Shown: positions 7,943-17,193, counted from the first letter of the stretch. The stretch: 64,000 bases of DNA from Ramlibacter sp. WS9 (GCF_003797765.1 NZ_RKMB01000004.1:186001-250000), one strand, 5' to 3'. Program-made: numbers and translations. Notes: generated by a model from the letters alone, not told the origin.

Positions 7943-9754
7943 TCAGCCGGCCCCTTCCTCTTCCAGCTGCTGGAGCAGGTACAACCGCTGGTAGAGCCCA
8001 TCGGAAATTCCCATCAACTCCCCATGCGTGCCCAATTCGGCAATCCGACCATGGTTCAACACCACGATGCGGTCGGCGGCACGAATGGTGGAGAGGCGGT
8101 GCGCGATCGCGACGACAGTGACCTTTCCCCGCAGCGCCGTCAGCGCGCGCTGCACCACCTGCTCCGTCTCGGAATCGATGTGCGAGGTGGCTTCATCGAG
8201 GAACAGGATGCGTGGCTCGCCGGCCAGGGCGCGCGCGATGGCCAGCAACTGCTTTTGCCCTACCGACAGGCGCGCGCCGCCCTCGCCCAGCGGCGTGTCG
8301 TACCCGCGCTCCAGGCCCATGACGAACTCGTGCGCGCTCGCGGCGCGGGCGGCCGCCTCGACCTGTGCATCGCTCAGCTTGCGGCCCATTGTGATGTTCT
8401 CGCGCGCACTGGCCGCCACGAGGAACGGGTCCTGTGGCACCAGGCCGATGGCGTCGCGGAAATGGTCTTCCCCAATCGCATCCACCGGTGTGTCGTCGAT
8501 GCGAATGGCCCCCGCCGGCGCCGGATAGAAACGCAGCAGCAGAGACAGCAGCGTGCTCTTGCCGCTGCCCGTGTGGCCGACGATGCCGTAAAAGCTCCCC
8601 GGCGGTATCTGCAGATTCAGGTCGTGCAGCACGGGCCGGCCCGTGCGATAAGCGAAGTTCAGTTGCTGGATGCTGATCGCGCCCTCCGTCACCCGGCCGT
8701 CCGCCGTGGCGATAGGCGTTTCTGCCTCTTTCAGCAGCGCGTGCACGCGCGCCGCCCCGACCATCGCCTGCTGCAACTGTGAAAACTGCATGGTGATCTG
8801 GATCAGCGGCTCGACCACGCGCGAGATGTAGCTGATGAAGGCGTAGAGCACGCCGACTTCCAGTGCGCTCAGCGCGGCGCCGTTGCCACGCGCGCCGAAC
8901 ACCGCGATCACCACCGCCAGCAGGATCACGTTCAACAGGTCCAGCACCGGCCGCAGGAGCCATGCGTTGGCGCGCAGCTCGCGCTGACGCGACTGGTAGT
9001 GCGCTTCGTTGATGTCGGCAAAGCGGGCCCCGAAACGCTCCGTCGCATTGCCCGCCTGCAGCACCGCCATGCCGGCGATCGACTCCGCCATCTGCGCGTT
9101 GAGTTCGCTGCGCAGTTCGCGCGTGCGCGTGACGGCCGGCGCGGAAAGGCGCTGGTACAACGCGACGATCAGCGCCACCGCGGGTACCAAGGTCCCGACG
9201 ATGAGCATCAACCGCCAGTCCAGCCACAGCATCGCGGCGATGGTGCCGGCCACCACGATCACGCTGTCCAGCATCACGAACAGCACCTGCACATAGAGTG
9301 TCTTCACCGCCTCCGTGTCGTTGGTGACGCGGCTGACCAGTTGGCCGGTGATGGCCGTGTCGAAGAAACTCATCGGCAGCCGCAGCACGTGGCCGTAGAC
9401 GTTCTCGCGAATGCGCCGGACGGACCGCATCGCCAGCCCGGCGAGCCGCACCAGTTGCAGGTAGCGCAGGTAACTGGCGGCCATGCCGGCCAACAGCGCG
9501 CCGAGCAGCAGGCCCGCGATCGCAGGAATGTCGGCGTTGTGGGGCAGCAAGTAGCTGTCCAGAAAGAATTTACCGATCAGCGGGCCGAGCGCTTCCAGTC
9601 CCGCAGCCAGGATCAGCCAGAGCAAGCCGTGGTTCAGGTGCTTGCGATCGGGCTGCGCAGCGCGCAGCAGCAACGTGGCCGCATCGCTGAACGTGCGACG
9701 CACCTCGGCAGGTGCCGAGGGAAGGCCTGGGGTGTCGGCGGCTTCAGCTGGCAT
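7943..9754 (-). CDS. ABC exporter, fused membrane and ATPase subunit (MdlB/SmdB-like)
   Basis: The 603-residue half-transporter has a six-helix exporter membrane domain (residues about 30-330) and a C-terminal ATPase with Walker A GHTGSGKST, Walker B LFLDEATSHID carrying the catalytic Glu, and a signature written LSVGQ instead of LSGGQ. It should pair with the next gene upstream, whose Walker B is the degenerate one, giving a heterodimeric exporter of unknown substrate (lipids, drugs and peptides are known for the family). ATG at 9754 overlaps the partner's end by 11 bp; an upstream in-frame extension to 9880 lies inside the partner gene and is not used. Confidence 0.9.
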   Translation of the reverse strand: MPAEAADTPGLPSAPAEVRRTFSDAATLLLRAAQPDRKHLNHGLLWLILAAGLEALGPLIGKFFLDSYLLPHNADIPAIAGLLLGALLAGMAASYLRYLQLVRLAGLAMRSVRRIRENVYGHVLRLPMSFFDTAITGQLVSRVTNDTEAVKTLYVQVLFVMLDSVIVVAGTIAAMLWLDWRLMLIVGTLVPAVALIVALYQRLSAPAVTRTRELRSELNAQMAESIAGMAVLQAGNATERFGARFADINEAHYQSRQRELRANAWLLRPVLDLLNVILLAVVIAVFGARGNGAALSALEVGVLYAFISYISRVVEPLIQITMQFSQLQQAMVGAARVHALLKEAETPIATADGRVTEGAISIQQLNFAYRTGRPVLHDLNLQIPPGSFYGIVGHTGSGKSTLLSLLLRFYPAPAGAIRIDDTPVDAIGEDHFRDAIGLVPQDPFLVAASARENITMGRKLSDAQVEAAARAASAHEFVMGLERGYDTPLGEGGARLSVGQKQLLAIARALAGEPRILFLDEATSHIDSETEQVVQRALTALRGKVTVVAIAHRLSTIRAADRIVVLNHGRIAELGTHGELMGISDGLYQRLYLLQQLEEEGAG

Positions 9755-11513
9755 CGAGACTCGCCTGCAGTTGCTGGTAGCGCCACTGCCGCGCGTACCA
9801 GCCGTTGTGGGCCACCAGCGACGCGTGACTGCCCTGTTCCACCAGATGCCCATCCCGGAGCACGAGGGTGTGGTCTGCATCGGCCACCGCGCTCAGGCGG
9901 TGACTGGCGATGATCACGGTGCGTCCGACCCGTGCCTGGCGCAGGTGCGCAAGAATTCGCGCCTCGGTTTCGGTGTCCACTGCCGACAGCGCGTCGTCCA
10001 GCAACAGCAATGGCGCGTCCACCAGCAGCGCCCGCGCAATGGCCACGCGCTGGCGCTGTCCGCCCGACAGGGTGACGCCGCGCTCGCCCACCGGCGTTTC
10101 ATAACCTTGCGGGAGGCGCAGGATGTCGTCGTGGACCGCGGCGAGCTTCGCCGCGTCCTCGATCTGCTCGCGGGTTGCATCGGGCCGCCCCAAGGCGATG
10201 TTTTCCGCAACGGACGCCGAGAACAAGAAGGCCTCTTGCGGCACCCACGCTATCGCGCCGCGCAGTGCCGCCAAGGTGTAGTCACGCAGTTCCACGCCGT
10301 TCCATTCCAACGTGCCACCGGCGGGCGCGTGATGGCGCAAGAACAGCCGCAACAAGGTGGACTTGCCCGAGCCGGTGGGGCCCACGAGACCCAAGGTGCG
10401 GCCCGGTGCCAGTTCCATCGACACGTCATGCAACGCGGGCTTGCCCTGGCCCGGATAGCTGAAGCTCACGCCCCGCACCGCGAGCGGCCCGGGCACCAAC
10501 GCCGGAACGGTGCCGTGGTCGTCCACGGAAAGCGGCGCATCGAGTACCGGCTGCAACCGGCTCCAGGCGGCCTTGCCGCGCTCCAGCAGCGACAGCACCC
10601 AGCCCGCGGCAAACATCGGCCAGATCAATTGCCCCAGGTAGAGGCTGAAGCTCGTCAGTTGGCCGACGGTGAGTTCGCCATGCCACACCAGCCAGCCGCC
10701 GACACCCAGCGTCAGCACGGTGGCCGCGCTCAGCGTGAAGCCGACGGCCGGCTCGTACGTGGCTTCCCAGCGCTGCGCGTCGAAGCTGGCGTCGGCCGTG
10801 GCGGAGGCCAGGGCGCTGAACTGCGCCTCGCTGCGTGCCTGCAGGCCCAGCGCGCGCACGGTACGCACGCCGGAGAGCGTTTCCTGCACGTGGTCGTTCA
10901 GGGCGCCGAAGGTATCGAGCGACAGCCGCCAGGCCTCGTGCACATGGCGCGAGATCCACCAGAAACTCAAAGCCATGAAGGGGAACGGCAAGAGCGCAAA
11001 AGCAGCAAGCCGCCAATCCACCCCGAGCGACATCATGGCGACGATCAGCACCAGCGTCAGCGTGCCATCGAAGCCGGCCAGCATGGCTTCACCGGCCGCC
11101 ATCTCCACGGCGTCGATGTCGTTGGTGCCCATGGCCATCAGGTCACCGGTGCGCTGGCCCTGGAAGAAGTGCGCGCCTTGCAGCGCCAGGCGCGAATACA
11201 GGCGTTCGCGCAGTTCGACGCCCAATCGGTAAGCTGCGGCGAACAGCCTCAGGCGCCAGCCCACGCGCAGGAAATACACGGCGATGCCCGCCAGCACCAG
11301 CCAGGCCAGCTCCTGGAACAGCGCCGCCCCCACCAATTGGCGCGCGACCAGGCCATCGACGACCTGGCCGATCTGCCGCGGGATCCACACCGTGAGGCAG
11401 GCGATACCGGCGAGCATCGCTGCAGCTGAGGCATACGAGGCACTGTGTCGCTGCAGGAACCGGCCGATCAGCCGGTAGAGGCTGATGGTGCTTTCATTCA
11501 ACTGATCGGCCAC
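9744..11513 (-). CDS. ABC exporter, fused membrane and ATPase subunit (MdlA/SmdA-like)
   Basis: The 589-residue half-transporter has an exporter membrane domain in the first 320 residues and an ATPase with Walker A GPTGSGKST, signature LSGGQRQR and Walker B LLLLDDALSAVD. The catalytic Glu after the Walker B Asp is Asp, as in the degenerate half of heterodimeric exporters. It starts with GTG at 11513, overlapping the folate gene upstream by 16 bp, and overlaps its partner downstream by 11 bp. The three genes therefore form one tightly coupled operon. Confidence 0.9.
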   Translation of the reverse strand: MADQLNESTISLYRLIGRFLQRHSASYASAAAMLAGIACLTVWIPRQIGQVVDGLVARQLVGAALFQELAWLVLAGIAVYFLRVGWRLRLFAAAYRLGVELRERLYSRLALQGAHFFQGQRTGDLMAMGTNDIDAVEMAAGEAMLAGFDGTLTLVLIVAMMSLGVDWRLAAFALLPFPFMALSFWWISRHVHEAWRLSLDTFGALNDHVQETLSGVRTVRALGLQARSEAQFSALASATADASFDAQRWEATYEPAVGFTLSAATVLTLGVGGWLVWHGELTVGQLTSFSLYLGQLIWPMFAAGWVLSLLERGKAAWSRLQPVLDAPLSVDDHGTVPALVPGPLAVRGVSFSYPGQGKPALHDVSMELAPGRTLGLVGPTGSGKSTLLRLFLRHHAPAGGTLEWNGVELRDYTLAALRGAIAWVPQEAFLFSASVAENIALGRPDATREQIEDAAKLAAVHDDILRLPQGYETPVGERGVTLSGGQRQRVAIARALLVDAPLLLLDDALSAVDTETEARILAHLRQARVGRTVIIASHRLSAVADADHTLVLRDGHLVEQGSHASLVAHNGWYARQWRYQQLQASLDAS

Positions 11514-12085
11514 ACCACCCCGTTGTCGTTCAGGATCGCGTCCAGCGGGACGTCGTGCGGTTCCGGCTCCAGGTCGCCGATGAAACCGTTGGTGAAGCCC
11601 AGTCCCACGGTGTAGGGCTTGGGCTGCAACGTCGCCAGCGTGCGGTCATAAAAGCCCCCGCCGTAGCCCAGACGGAAGCCGCCGGGTCCGTAGCCCACGC
11701 ACGGCACGAACAGCAGCGTCGGCACGATCACCTCGGTGTCTTTGGGCTTGGGAATGCCATAGGCGTCTTCTTCCATGTAACAGCCGGGGAACCATGCGTG
11801 GAACTTCAGCGTCTTATGCAGCTTGTCGACCACCGGCAGCCCGATGCGGCGCGGTTGCGGCTCGTCCAGCAGTTCGCCGTCCTCTTTCCAGCGGTGCAGC
11901 GCCGGCAGGGGATCGAACTCGCCCTTGATCGGCCAATACGCACCGATCACGATGTCGGGGCGGTTGACCAGCCAGATGCGCATCACCCGCTGCAACAGGT
12001 CGCACCGTTCGGTGCGATCCGGCATGTTCAGCCGCTGTTCGACGAGCTCCTTGCGCAAAGCCCTTTTTTCTTGTGACTTGTCCAT
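11498..12085 (-). CDS. 5-formyltetrahydrofolate cyclo-ligase
   Basis: This enzyme (FAU/YgfA/MTHFS family) converts 5-formyl-THF to 5,10-methenyl-THF with ATP, returning a storage folate to the one-carbon pool. The 195-residue protein shows the N-terminal basic helix KRALRKELVEQR and the hallmark LGYGGGFYDRTLA at about residues 147-159, the ATP-binding loop. ATG at 12085. It is first in an operon with the two exporter genes. Its start is only 9 bp from the divergent lytic transglycosylase start at 12095. Confidence 0.93.
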   Translation of the reverse strand: MDKSQEKRALRKELVEQRLNMPDRTERCDLLQRVMRIWLVNRPDIVIGAYWPIKGEFDPLPALHRWKEDGELLDEPQPRRIGLPVVDKLHKTLKFHAWFPGCYMEEDAYGIPKPKDTEVIVPTLLFVPCVGYGPGGFRLGYGGGFYDRTLATLQPKPYTVGLGFTNGFIGDLEPEPHDVPLDAILNDNGVVWPIS

Positions 12086-12094
12086 AATCGCCCA

Positions 12095-14086
12095 ATGAGA
12101 TTGTTAAGAATTCTGACACTGATCGCGCTTGCGGGCGCGGCGTCCGTGCAAGCCCAGGTCAAAGGTGACGACCTGATCCTCGAGATGCACCAGGCTTACC
12201 GCCAGGGCAACCGCCCGCGGCTCGCCCAGTTGCTGCCGCAGGTACGCGGCCACGTGCTGGAGCCGTGGGCCGCCTACTGGGAATTGAAAGCCCGCCTCGA
12301 TACGGCCCAGCCGCAGGAAGTGCAGGAGTTTTTCACCCGTTACGCCGGCACCTACCAGGAAGATCGGCTCCGCAACGACTGGCTGCTGCTGCTGGGCCAG
12401 CGCCGCGACTGGACCAACTTCGAAGCCGAATACCCCAAGTACCGCATGAACGACGACCGCGAGGTGCGTTGTTACGCCCTGCTCGTCGCCCACGTGCGCG
12501 AAGGCTCGGCGGCGCCCCCGGCCCATTCCGAAGAAGTGCGGCGCAACTGGCTGGGCCTGCGCGATGCGGACGACGGCTGCACGCTGGCCGCGTCTCGCCT
12601 GATCGGTGATACACGGGGTTCGAAGCGCATGACGGCCGACGACGCCTGGCGCAAGGCCCGCCTCGCGACGGAGAACAACCGCCCGCGCGCCGCCGCCACG
12701 GCGATCGAGATCGTGGCGCCCGACGCGGTGCCGCAGTTCCTCGAATTGAACAACAGCCCCGCGAAGTACCTCACCAGCCGGGTCGTGGTGGCGTCGAAGG
12801 CGCGCAAGGAGATGATGGTGCTGGCGCTGATCAAGCTGGCATCGACCGACCCGGACAACGCGGCCAGCCAGCTCGAAAACAAATGGGGACCCATGCTGTC
12901 GCCTGAAGAGCGCAACTGGGTCTGGGGTGTGCTGGGCAAGCAATCGGCGCAGCGCCTGGGCAACGACGCCCTCGACCACTTCGCGAAGGTTTCTCGCGAC
13001 CAGGACCTCACCGACGACATGCTGGGCTGGAAGGTCCGCGCCGCCTTGCGCTCGGTCCGCGGCACGCAATGGCCCGTGGTGTTGCGCACCGTCAACGCGA
13101 TGAGCGAGGATGGTCGCGCCGATCCCACCTGGGTCTACTGGAAGGCCCGCGCACTGATGGCACAGGGCGGCGACACCAACAAGGCCGATGCGCAAAAGAT
13201 GCTGCAGTCCATCGCCTCCGTGCGCGGCTTCTACGAGCAACTGGCCCTGGAAGAGACGGGCCAGAAGATCACGGTGCCAGCCAAGCCCGCGTCGCTCACC
13301 CCGGAAGAAAAGGAAGCCGCACGCCTGAACATCGGCCTGAACCGTGCGGTGTACGCGATCGCGTTGACGTTGCGATCCGAAGGCGTGCGTGAATGGAACT
13401 ACGTCACCAACCTGGCCAAGCCCGGCGGCATGGCCGAGCGCGAGCTGCTGGCCGCCGCGCAGTTCGCGTGCGACCGCGAAATCTGGGACCGCTGCATCAA
13501 CACCAGCGAGCGCACCAAGGCCGAATTCGACGCCGACCAGCGCTTCCCCATGCCCTTCCGGGAGTCGGTCGTCAAGCGCAGCCGCGAGATCAACCTGGAC
13601 CCGGCCTATGTGTATGGCCTGATCCGCCAGGAGAGCCGCTTCGTCATGGATGCCCGCTCGCACGTCGGCGCTTCGGGCCTCATGCAGGTGATGCCGGCCA
13701 CGGCACGCTGGACCGCCCGCAAGATCGGCCTCACCAGCTTCACGCCCGACCAGATCAGCGACCGCGACACCAACATCGCCATCGGCACGGGCTACCTCAA
13801 GCTGGTGCTCGACGACTTCTCCGGTTCCATGCCCCTGGCCGCCGCCGCGTACAACGCCGGTCCCAGCCGCCCGCGCAACTGGCGCAACGGCCCCGTGATC
13901 GAGGCCGCGGCCTGGGCCGAGAACGTGCCGTTCAACGAGACGCGCGACTATGTGAAGAAGGTACTGTCCAACACCACGCTTTACGCCGCCATTCTGAGCG
14001 GCCAGCCGCAGTCGCTCAAGGAGCGCCTGGGCCGCGTCGGGCCGCGCGATGCGGCCCAGCCCGAGCCCAACCGGGACTTGCCCTAG
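12095..14086 (+). CDS. Soluble lytic murein transglycosylase (Slt70-like)
   Basis: The 663-residue periplasmic enzyme cleaves peptidoglycan glycan strands, leaving 1,6-anhydromuramyl ends. A signal peptide (about 20 residues, cleaved after VQA) precedes a long helical superhelix like the Slt70 U-domain. The C-terminal SLT catalytic domain begins near residue 500 with LIRQESRF, where the Glu at about 513 is the general acid, followed by GLMQVMPATA and AYNAGPSR. The closely divergent folate operon leaves almost no intergenic space. A hairpin with a T-run at 14145-14174 ends the transcript. Confidence 0.93.
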   Translation: MRLLRILTLIALAGAASVQAQVKGDDLILEMHQAYRQGNRPRLAQLLPQVRGHVLEPWAAYWELKARLDTAQPQEVQEFFTRYAGTYQEDRLRNDWLLLLGQRRDWTNFEAEYPKYRMNDDREVRCYALLVAHVREGSAAPPAHSEEVRRNWLGLRDADDGCTLAASRLIGDTRGSKRMTADDAWRKARLATENNRPRAAATAIEIVAPDAVPQFLELNNSPAKYLTSRVVVASKARKEMMVLALIKLASTDPDNAASQLENKWGPMLSPEERNWVWGVLGKQSAQRLGNDALDHFAKVSRDQDLTDDMLGWKVRAALRSVRGTQWPVVLRTVNAMSEDGRADPTWVYWKARALMAQGGDTNKADAQKMLQSIASVRGFYEQLALEETGQKITVPAKPASLTPEEKEAARLNIGLNRAVYAIALTLRSEGVREWNYVTNLAKPGGMAERELLAAAQFACDREIWDRCINTSERTKAEFDADQRFPMPFRESVVKRSREINLDPAYVYGLIRQESRFVMDARSHVGASGLMQVMPATARWTARKIGLTSFTPDQISDRDTNIAIGTGYLKLVLDDFSGSMPLAAAAYNAGPSRPRNWRNGPVIEAAAWAENVPFNETRDYVKKVLSNTTLYAAILSGQPQSLKERLGRVGPRDAAQPEPNRDLP

Positions 14087-14144
14087 TCTTACTGGAAGGA
14101 CCGATACGCCGCGCGTTCGGCAAGGTGCGCAAACGAAGCGATTG

Positions 14145-14174
14145 ACGCCGCCCGCATCAATTCGGCGTTTTTTT
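14145..14174 (+). terminator. Rho-independent terminator after the lytic transglycosylase gene
   Basis: ACGCCG (14145-14150) pairs with CGGCGT (14163-14168) across a 12-nt loop and runs into seven T residues (14168-14174). It lies 59 bp past the stop at 14086 and before the GST gene. Confidence 0.7.
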
Positions 14175-14233
14175 GTCATCAATCGCCGGCGTCCGTGTCG
14201 GTAGCATCCGATCACTTTGAAACAAGGTGCGAC

Positions 14234-14917
14234 ATGCTCAAACTCTATATCGGCAACAAGAACTATTCCTCCTGGTCCATGCGTCCGTGGGTGCTGCTCA
14301 AGCAGGCGGGCATCCCGTTCCAGGAGGTGATGGTCCGCTTCGATTCGTTCGACGGCGACTCGGCTTTCAAGGACACGCTGCGCCCGATCAGCCCGGTGGG
14401 GCGGGTGCCGGTGTTGGTCGATGACGGCTTTGCCGTGTGGGACACGCTGGCGATTGCCGAATACGCGGCCGAGAAGTTTCCAGAGAAGCAGCTCTGGCCG
14501 CAGCAGGCGAAAGCGCGTGCCCGGGCGCGCAGCGTATGCGCCGAGATGCACGCCGGCTTCACCGGGTTGCGCAGCAACTGCCCGATGAACATCGAAGCCG
14601 CGCTGCCGCAGGCCGGCGCCATCGTCTGGCGCGACAAGCCTGAAGTGCGCGCCGACGTACAGCGCATCGTCGCGATGTGGACCGAACTGCTGGAGCAGAA
14701 CAAGGGCCCGATGCTTTTTGGCGAATTCTCCATCGCCGATGCCTATTTCGCGCCGGTCTGCATGCGCATCAAGAACTACGCGCTGCCGGTGCCCGGCCAC
14801 ATCACCGACTACATCCGGCGCCTGTGCGCCCTGCCCGGCGTCAAGGCCTGGATCGATGAGGCGCAGGCGGAGAAAACCTTCGTCGATTTTGACGAGCCTT
14901 ATCGAACTGCGCGATGA
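14234..14917 (+). CDS. Glutathione S-transferase family protein
   Basis: The 227-residue cytosolic protein has a thioredoxin-like N-terminal domain (residues 1-80) with YSSWSMRPW, which carries the candidate catalytic Ser/Tyr region, and SPVGRVPVLVDDG, the glutathione-binding cis-Pro loop. A helical C-terminal domain follows. The start at 14234 gives the family-typical MLKLYIGNKNYSSW. Its TGA overlaps the ATG of the dapA-like gene (shared ATGA), so the two are co-translated. The substrate is unknown. Confidence 0.92.
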   Translation: MLKLYIGNKNYSSWSMRPWVLLKQAGIPFQEVMVRFDSFDGDSAFKDTLRPISPVGRVPVLVDDGFAVWDTLAIAEYAAEKFPEKQLWPQQAKARARARSVCAEMHAGFTGLRSNCPMNIEAALPQAGAIVWRDKPEVRADVQRIVAMWTELLEQNKGPMLFGEFSIADAYFAPVCMRIKNYALPVPGHITDYIRRLCALPGVKAWIDEAQAEKTFVDFDEPYRTAR

Positions 14918-15822
14918 GCGTTGAGCCTGCCATTCGCGCGCCTCGGCAATGGGGTCGGGTGCTCACCGCGATGGTCACACCGTTCGACGCGCGGGGCCGG
15001 TTGGACCTGGACGCCGCCCGGCGTCTCGCCCGCTGGTTGGCTGAGCGAGGCAACGACGGGTTGGTGCTCGCGGCGACGACGGGTGAGGCGTCCACGCTGT
15101 CCGACGCCGAGCGCTGCGACCTGGTCCGCGCGGTTTCCGAAGCGGTAACGATCCCCGTGATCGCCGGCACCGGCAGCAACGACACGCGGCACAGCGTGGA
15201 GCTGACGGCGATGGCGCGCGAACTCGGCGCCGCCGGGGTGATCGTGGTCGCGCCCTACTACAGCCGCCCGCCGCAAGCGGGCATCGAGGCGCACTTTCGC
15301 GCTGTCGCCGCCGCCACCGACCTGCCCGTCATGATCTACGACGTGCCGCTGCGCACCGGCCGACGCGTCGCACAGGACGTGCTGTTACGGCTGTTCCGCG
15401 AGGTGCCCAACATCGTCGCCTTCAAGGATGCGACCGGCGACCCGCCCGCCGCCGCCGCGCTGATCGCACAGGCCGGCGAGCATTTCGACCTGTACTCGGG
15501 CGACGACAGCTTCACCCTGCCCTTGCTTGCCGCGGGCGCGGTGGGCATCGTCGGCACCAGCACGCACTGGACCGGCCCGCAGTTCCAGCAGATGTTCGCG
15601 GCGTTCGGCCGAGGCGATGTCGTTGAGGCGCGCGCGGTCAACGCACGGCTCATCGACTCCTTCAACTTCATCAACAGCGACACCTCGGTTTTCCCGATGT
15701 CCATCAAAGCGATGCTGCGCACGCTGGGCCTGGAGATGGGCGAATGCCGTTTGCCCTTGCCGCCCGCGCCGCCTGAAGTCGAGCAGCAAGCGCGCGGCGT
15801 CTGGTCGCGCTTGAACGGCTGA
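14914..15822 (+). CDS. DapA-type 4-hydroxy-tetrahydrodipicolinate synthase family protein
   Basis: The 302-residue TIM-barrel lyase has ATTGE (residues 54-58), Tyr142 in MIYDVP and the Schiff-base Lys171 in VAFKDATGD, so the catalytic set is complete. DapA condenses pyruvate with aspartate semialdehyde in lysine and diaminopimelate synthesis. Motifs such as GRVLTAMVTPFDA, NDTRHSVEL and SGDDSFTLPLLAAGAVG resemble, as I recall them, the actinobacterial DapA type more than the usual beta-proteobacterial one, so it may be a transferred paralogue or a different keto-acid lyase. It overlaps the GST gene by 4 bp. Confidence 0.8.
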   Translation: MSVEPAIRAPRQWGRVLTAMVTPFDARGRLDLDAARRLARWLAERGNDGLVLAATTGEASTLSDAERCDLVRAVSEAVTIPVIAGTGSNDTRHSVELTAMARELGAAGVIVVAPYYSRPPQAGIEAHFRAVAAATDLPVMIYDVPLRTGRRVAQDVLLRLFREVPNIVAFKDATGDPPAAAALIAQAGEHFDLYSGDDSFTLPLLAAGAVGIVGTSTHWTGPQFQQMFAAFGRGDVVEARAVNARLIDSFNFINSDTSVFPMSIKAMLRTLGLEMGECRLPLPPAPPEVEQQARGVWSRLNG

Positions 15823-15857
15823 GGCCGGCTCTCCGCGCGGGGCCGTAAACTCGGTCC

Positions 15858-17084
15858 ATGCAAACTTACATGGTCGGCGGCGCGGTGCGGGACGCCCTTC
15901 TGGGGCTGCCCGTGAACGACCACGACTGGGTCGTCGTCGGCGCCACGCCGCAGGAGATGATCACCGGCGGCTTCCTGCCGGTCGGCAAGGATTTCCCGGT
16001 GTTCCTGCATCCGCAGACGCGCGAGGAATACGCCCTCGCGCGAACCGAACGGAAGACCGCGCGTGGGTACCACGGCTTCGCGTTCCATGCCGAACCCAAC
16101 GTCACGCTCGAGCAAGACCTGGCCCGGCGCGACCTCACGATCAATGCGATCGCGCAGGACGAAAACGGCAGACTCATCGACCCGTATCACGGCCAGGCCG
16201 ACCTCAAGAGCCGCGTGCTGCGCCACGTGACCGTGGCCTTTCGCGAAGACCCGGTGCGTATCCTTCGCGTCGCCCGCTTTGCCGCGCGCTTTTCCGGCTT
16301 CAGCCTGGCGCCGGAAACGCTGGCCTTGATGCGCGAGATGGTCGAGGCCGGCGAAGTAGACGCGCTGGTGGCCGAGCGGGTATGGCAAGAATTGGCACGC
16401 GGCCTCATGGAGAACAAGCCCTCGCGCATGTTCGAGGTGCTGCGCGAATGCGGCGCGCTGACCCGGTTGCTGCCCGAAGTCGAGCGCTTGTGGGGCGTGC
16501 CCCAGCGCGCCGAATACCACCCCGAGGTCGACACCGGTGTGCACCTGATGATGGTGCTGGACATGAGCGCGCGTCTGCAAGCTCCGCTGCCGGTGCGCTT
16601 CGCGTGCCTCACCCACGACCTGGGCAAGGGCACCACACCGGCCGACATCCTGCCCAAGCACATCGGCCACGAAGAGCGCAGCGTGGAACTGCTCAAAGGC
16701 GTGTGCGAACGCCTGCGCGTGCCCACCGAGTGCCGCGAAATCGCCGATGTGGTGGCCCGCGAGCACGGCAACATCCATCGCAGTGAGGAGTTCAACGCCA
16801 CCGCCGTCGTGCGGCTGCTGGAGCGCTGTGATGCCTTCCGCAAGCCCCAGCGCTTCGAGCAGATCCTGCTGGCCTGCGAATGCGATGCGCGCGGCCGTTT
16901 GGGATTGGAGGAGCGCGCCTACCCGCAACGCCCGCGCCTCATGTCGGCTTTGGCGGCGGCCCAGGCCGTACCCACGCACGAGATCGCCGCAAAAGCGCAA
17001 GAGCAGAAATTGGACGGTCCCCGCATCGGCGAGATGATCCACAGAGCGCGGATCAGCGCGGTGGCTGCCTGTTTGGGCGAGTAG
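15858..17084 (+). CDS. cca: CCA tRNA nucleotidyltransferase (multifunctional, with HD domain)
   Basis: Cca adds or repairs the 3' CCA end of tRNAs. The 408-residue protein starts with the class II nucleotidyltransferase motif GGAVRDALLG (residues 7-16) and the DxD-like NDHDW. LARRDLTINA and the RNA-binding REDPVRILRVARFAARF follow. The C-terminal HD phosphohydrolase domain has THDLGKG near residue 253 and is typical of proteobacterial Cca with phosphatase and phosphodiesterase activity. A short spacer separates it from dapA, and a dispersed repeat follows. Confidence 0.96.
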   Translation: MQTYMVGGAVRDALLGLPVNDHDWVVVGATPQEMITGGFLPVGKDFPVFLHPQTREEYALARTERKTARGYHGFAFHAEPNVTLEQDLARRDLTINAIAQDENGRLIDPYHGQADLKSRVLRHVTVAFREDPVRILRVARFAARFSGFSLAPETLALMREMVEAGEVDALVAERVWQELARGLMENKPSRMFEVLRECGALTRLLPEVERLWGVPQRAEYHPEVDTGVHLMMVLDMSARLQAPLPVRFACLTHDLGKGTTPADILPKHIGHEERSVELLKGVCERLRVPTECREIADVVAREHGNIHRSEEFNATAVVRLLERCDAFRKPQRFEQILLACECDARGRLGLEERAYPQRPRLMSALAAAQAVPTHEIAAKAQEQKLDGPRIGEMIHRARISAVAACLGE

Positions 17085-17112
17085 CGTACCGGCCTATGGC
17101 GATGCATGTGTC

Positions 17113-17180
17113 GTCATTCCCGCGCAGGCGGGAATTCAGTGCATCAGGGCGCCTTGGATCCCCGCCTTCGCGGGGATGAC
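17113..17180. repeat. Intergenic palindromic repeat element
   Basis: Two 23-nt arms, 17113-17135 (starting GTCATTCCCGCG) and 17158-17180 (ending GGGGATGAC), are reverse complements apart from three positions. Each arm also folds on itself (CCCGC with GCGGG). This GTCATTCCCGCG...GCGGGAATGAC type of element is a familiar dispersed repeat in beta-proteobacterial genomes. It separates the convergent cca and ROK kinase genes. No second copy was noticed in this window. Confidence 0.75.
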
Positions 17181-17193
17181 GTAACGCTTGCCG

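Noticed and set aside
8999..9913. Long plus-strand frame opposite the ABC exporter genes
   Set aside because: Antisense shadow; the exporter frames have all catalytic motifs and this one has none.
9642..11429. 595-codon plus-strand frame opposite the MdlA-like gene
   Set aside because: His/Gln-rich antisense frame without domains.
12104..14800. 898-codon minus-strand frame opposite the lytic transglycosylase and GST genes
   Set aside because: Very long but without any domain, and it covers two well supported genes; it is a G+C-driven antisense frame.
15336..17042. 568-codon minus-strand frame opposite dapA-like and cca genes
   Set aside because: Antisense shadow of cca and the dapA-like gene; His/Gln/Arg-rich and motif-free.
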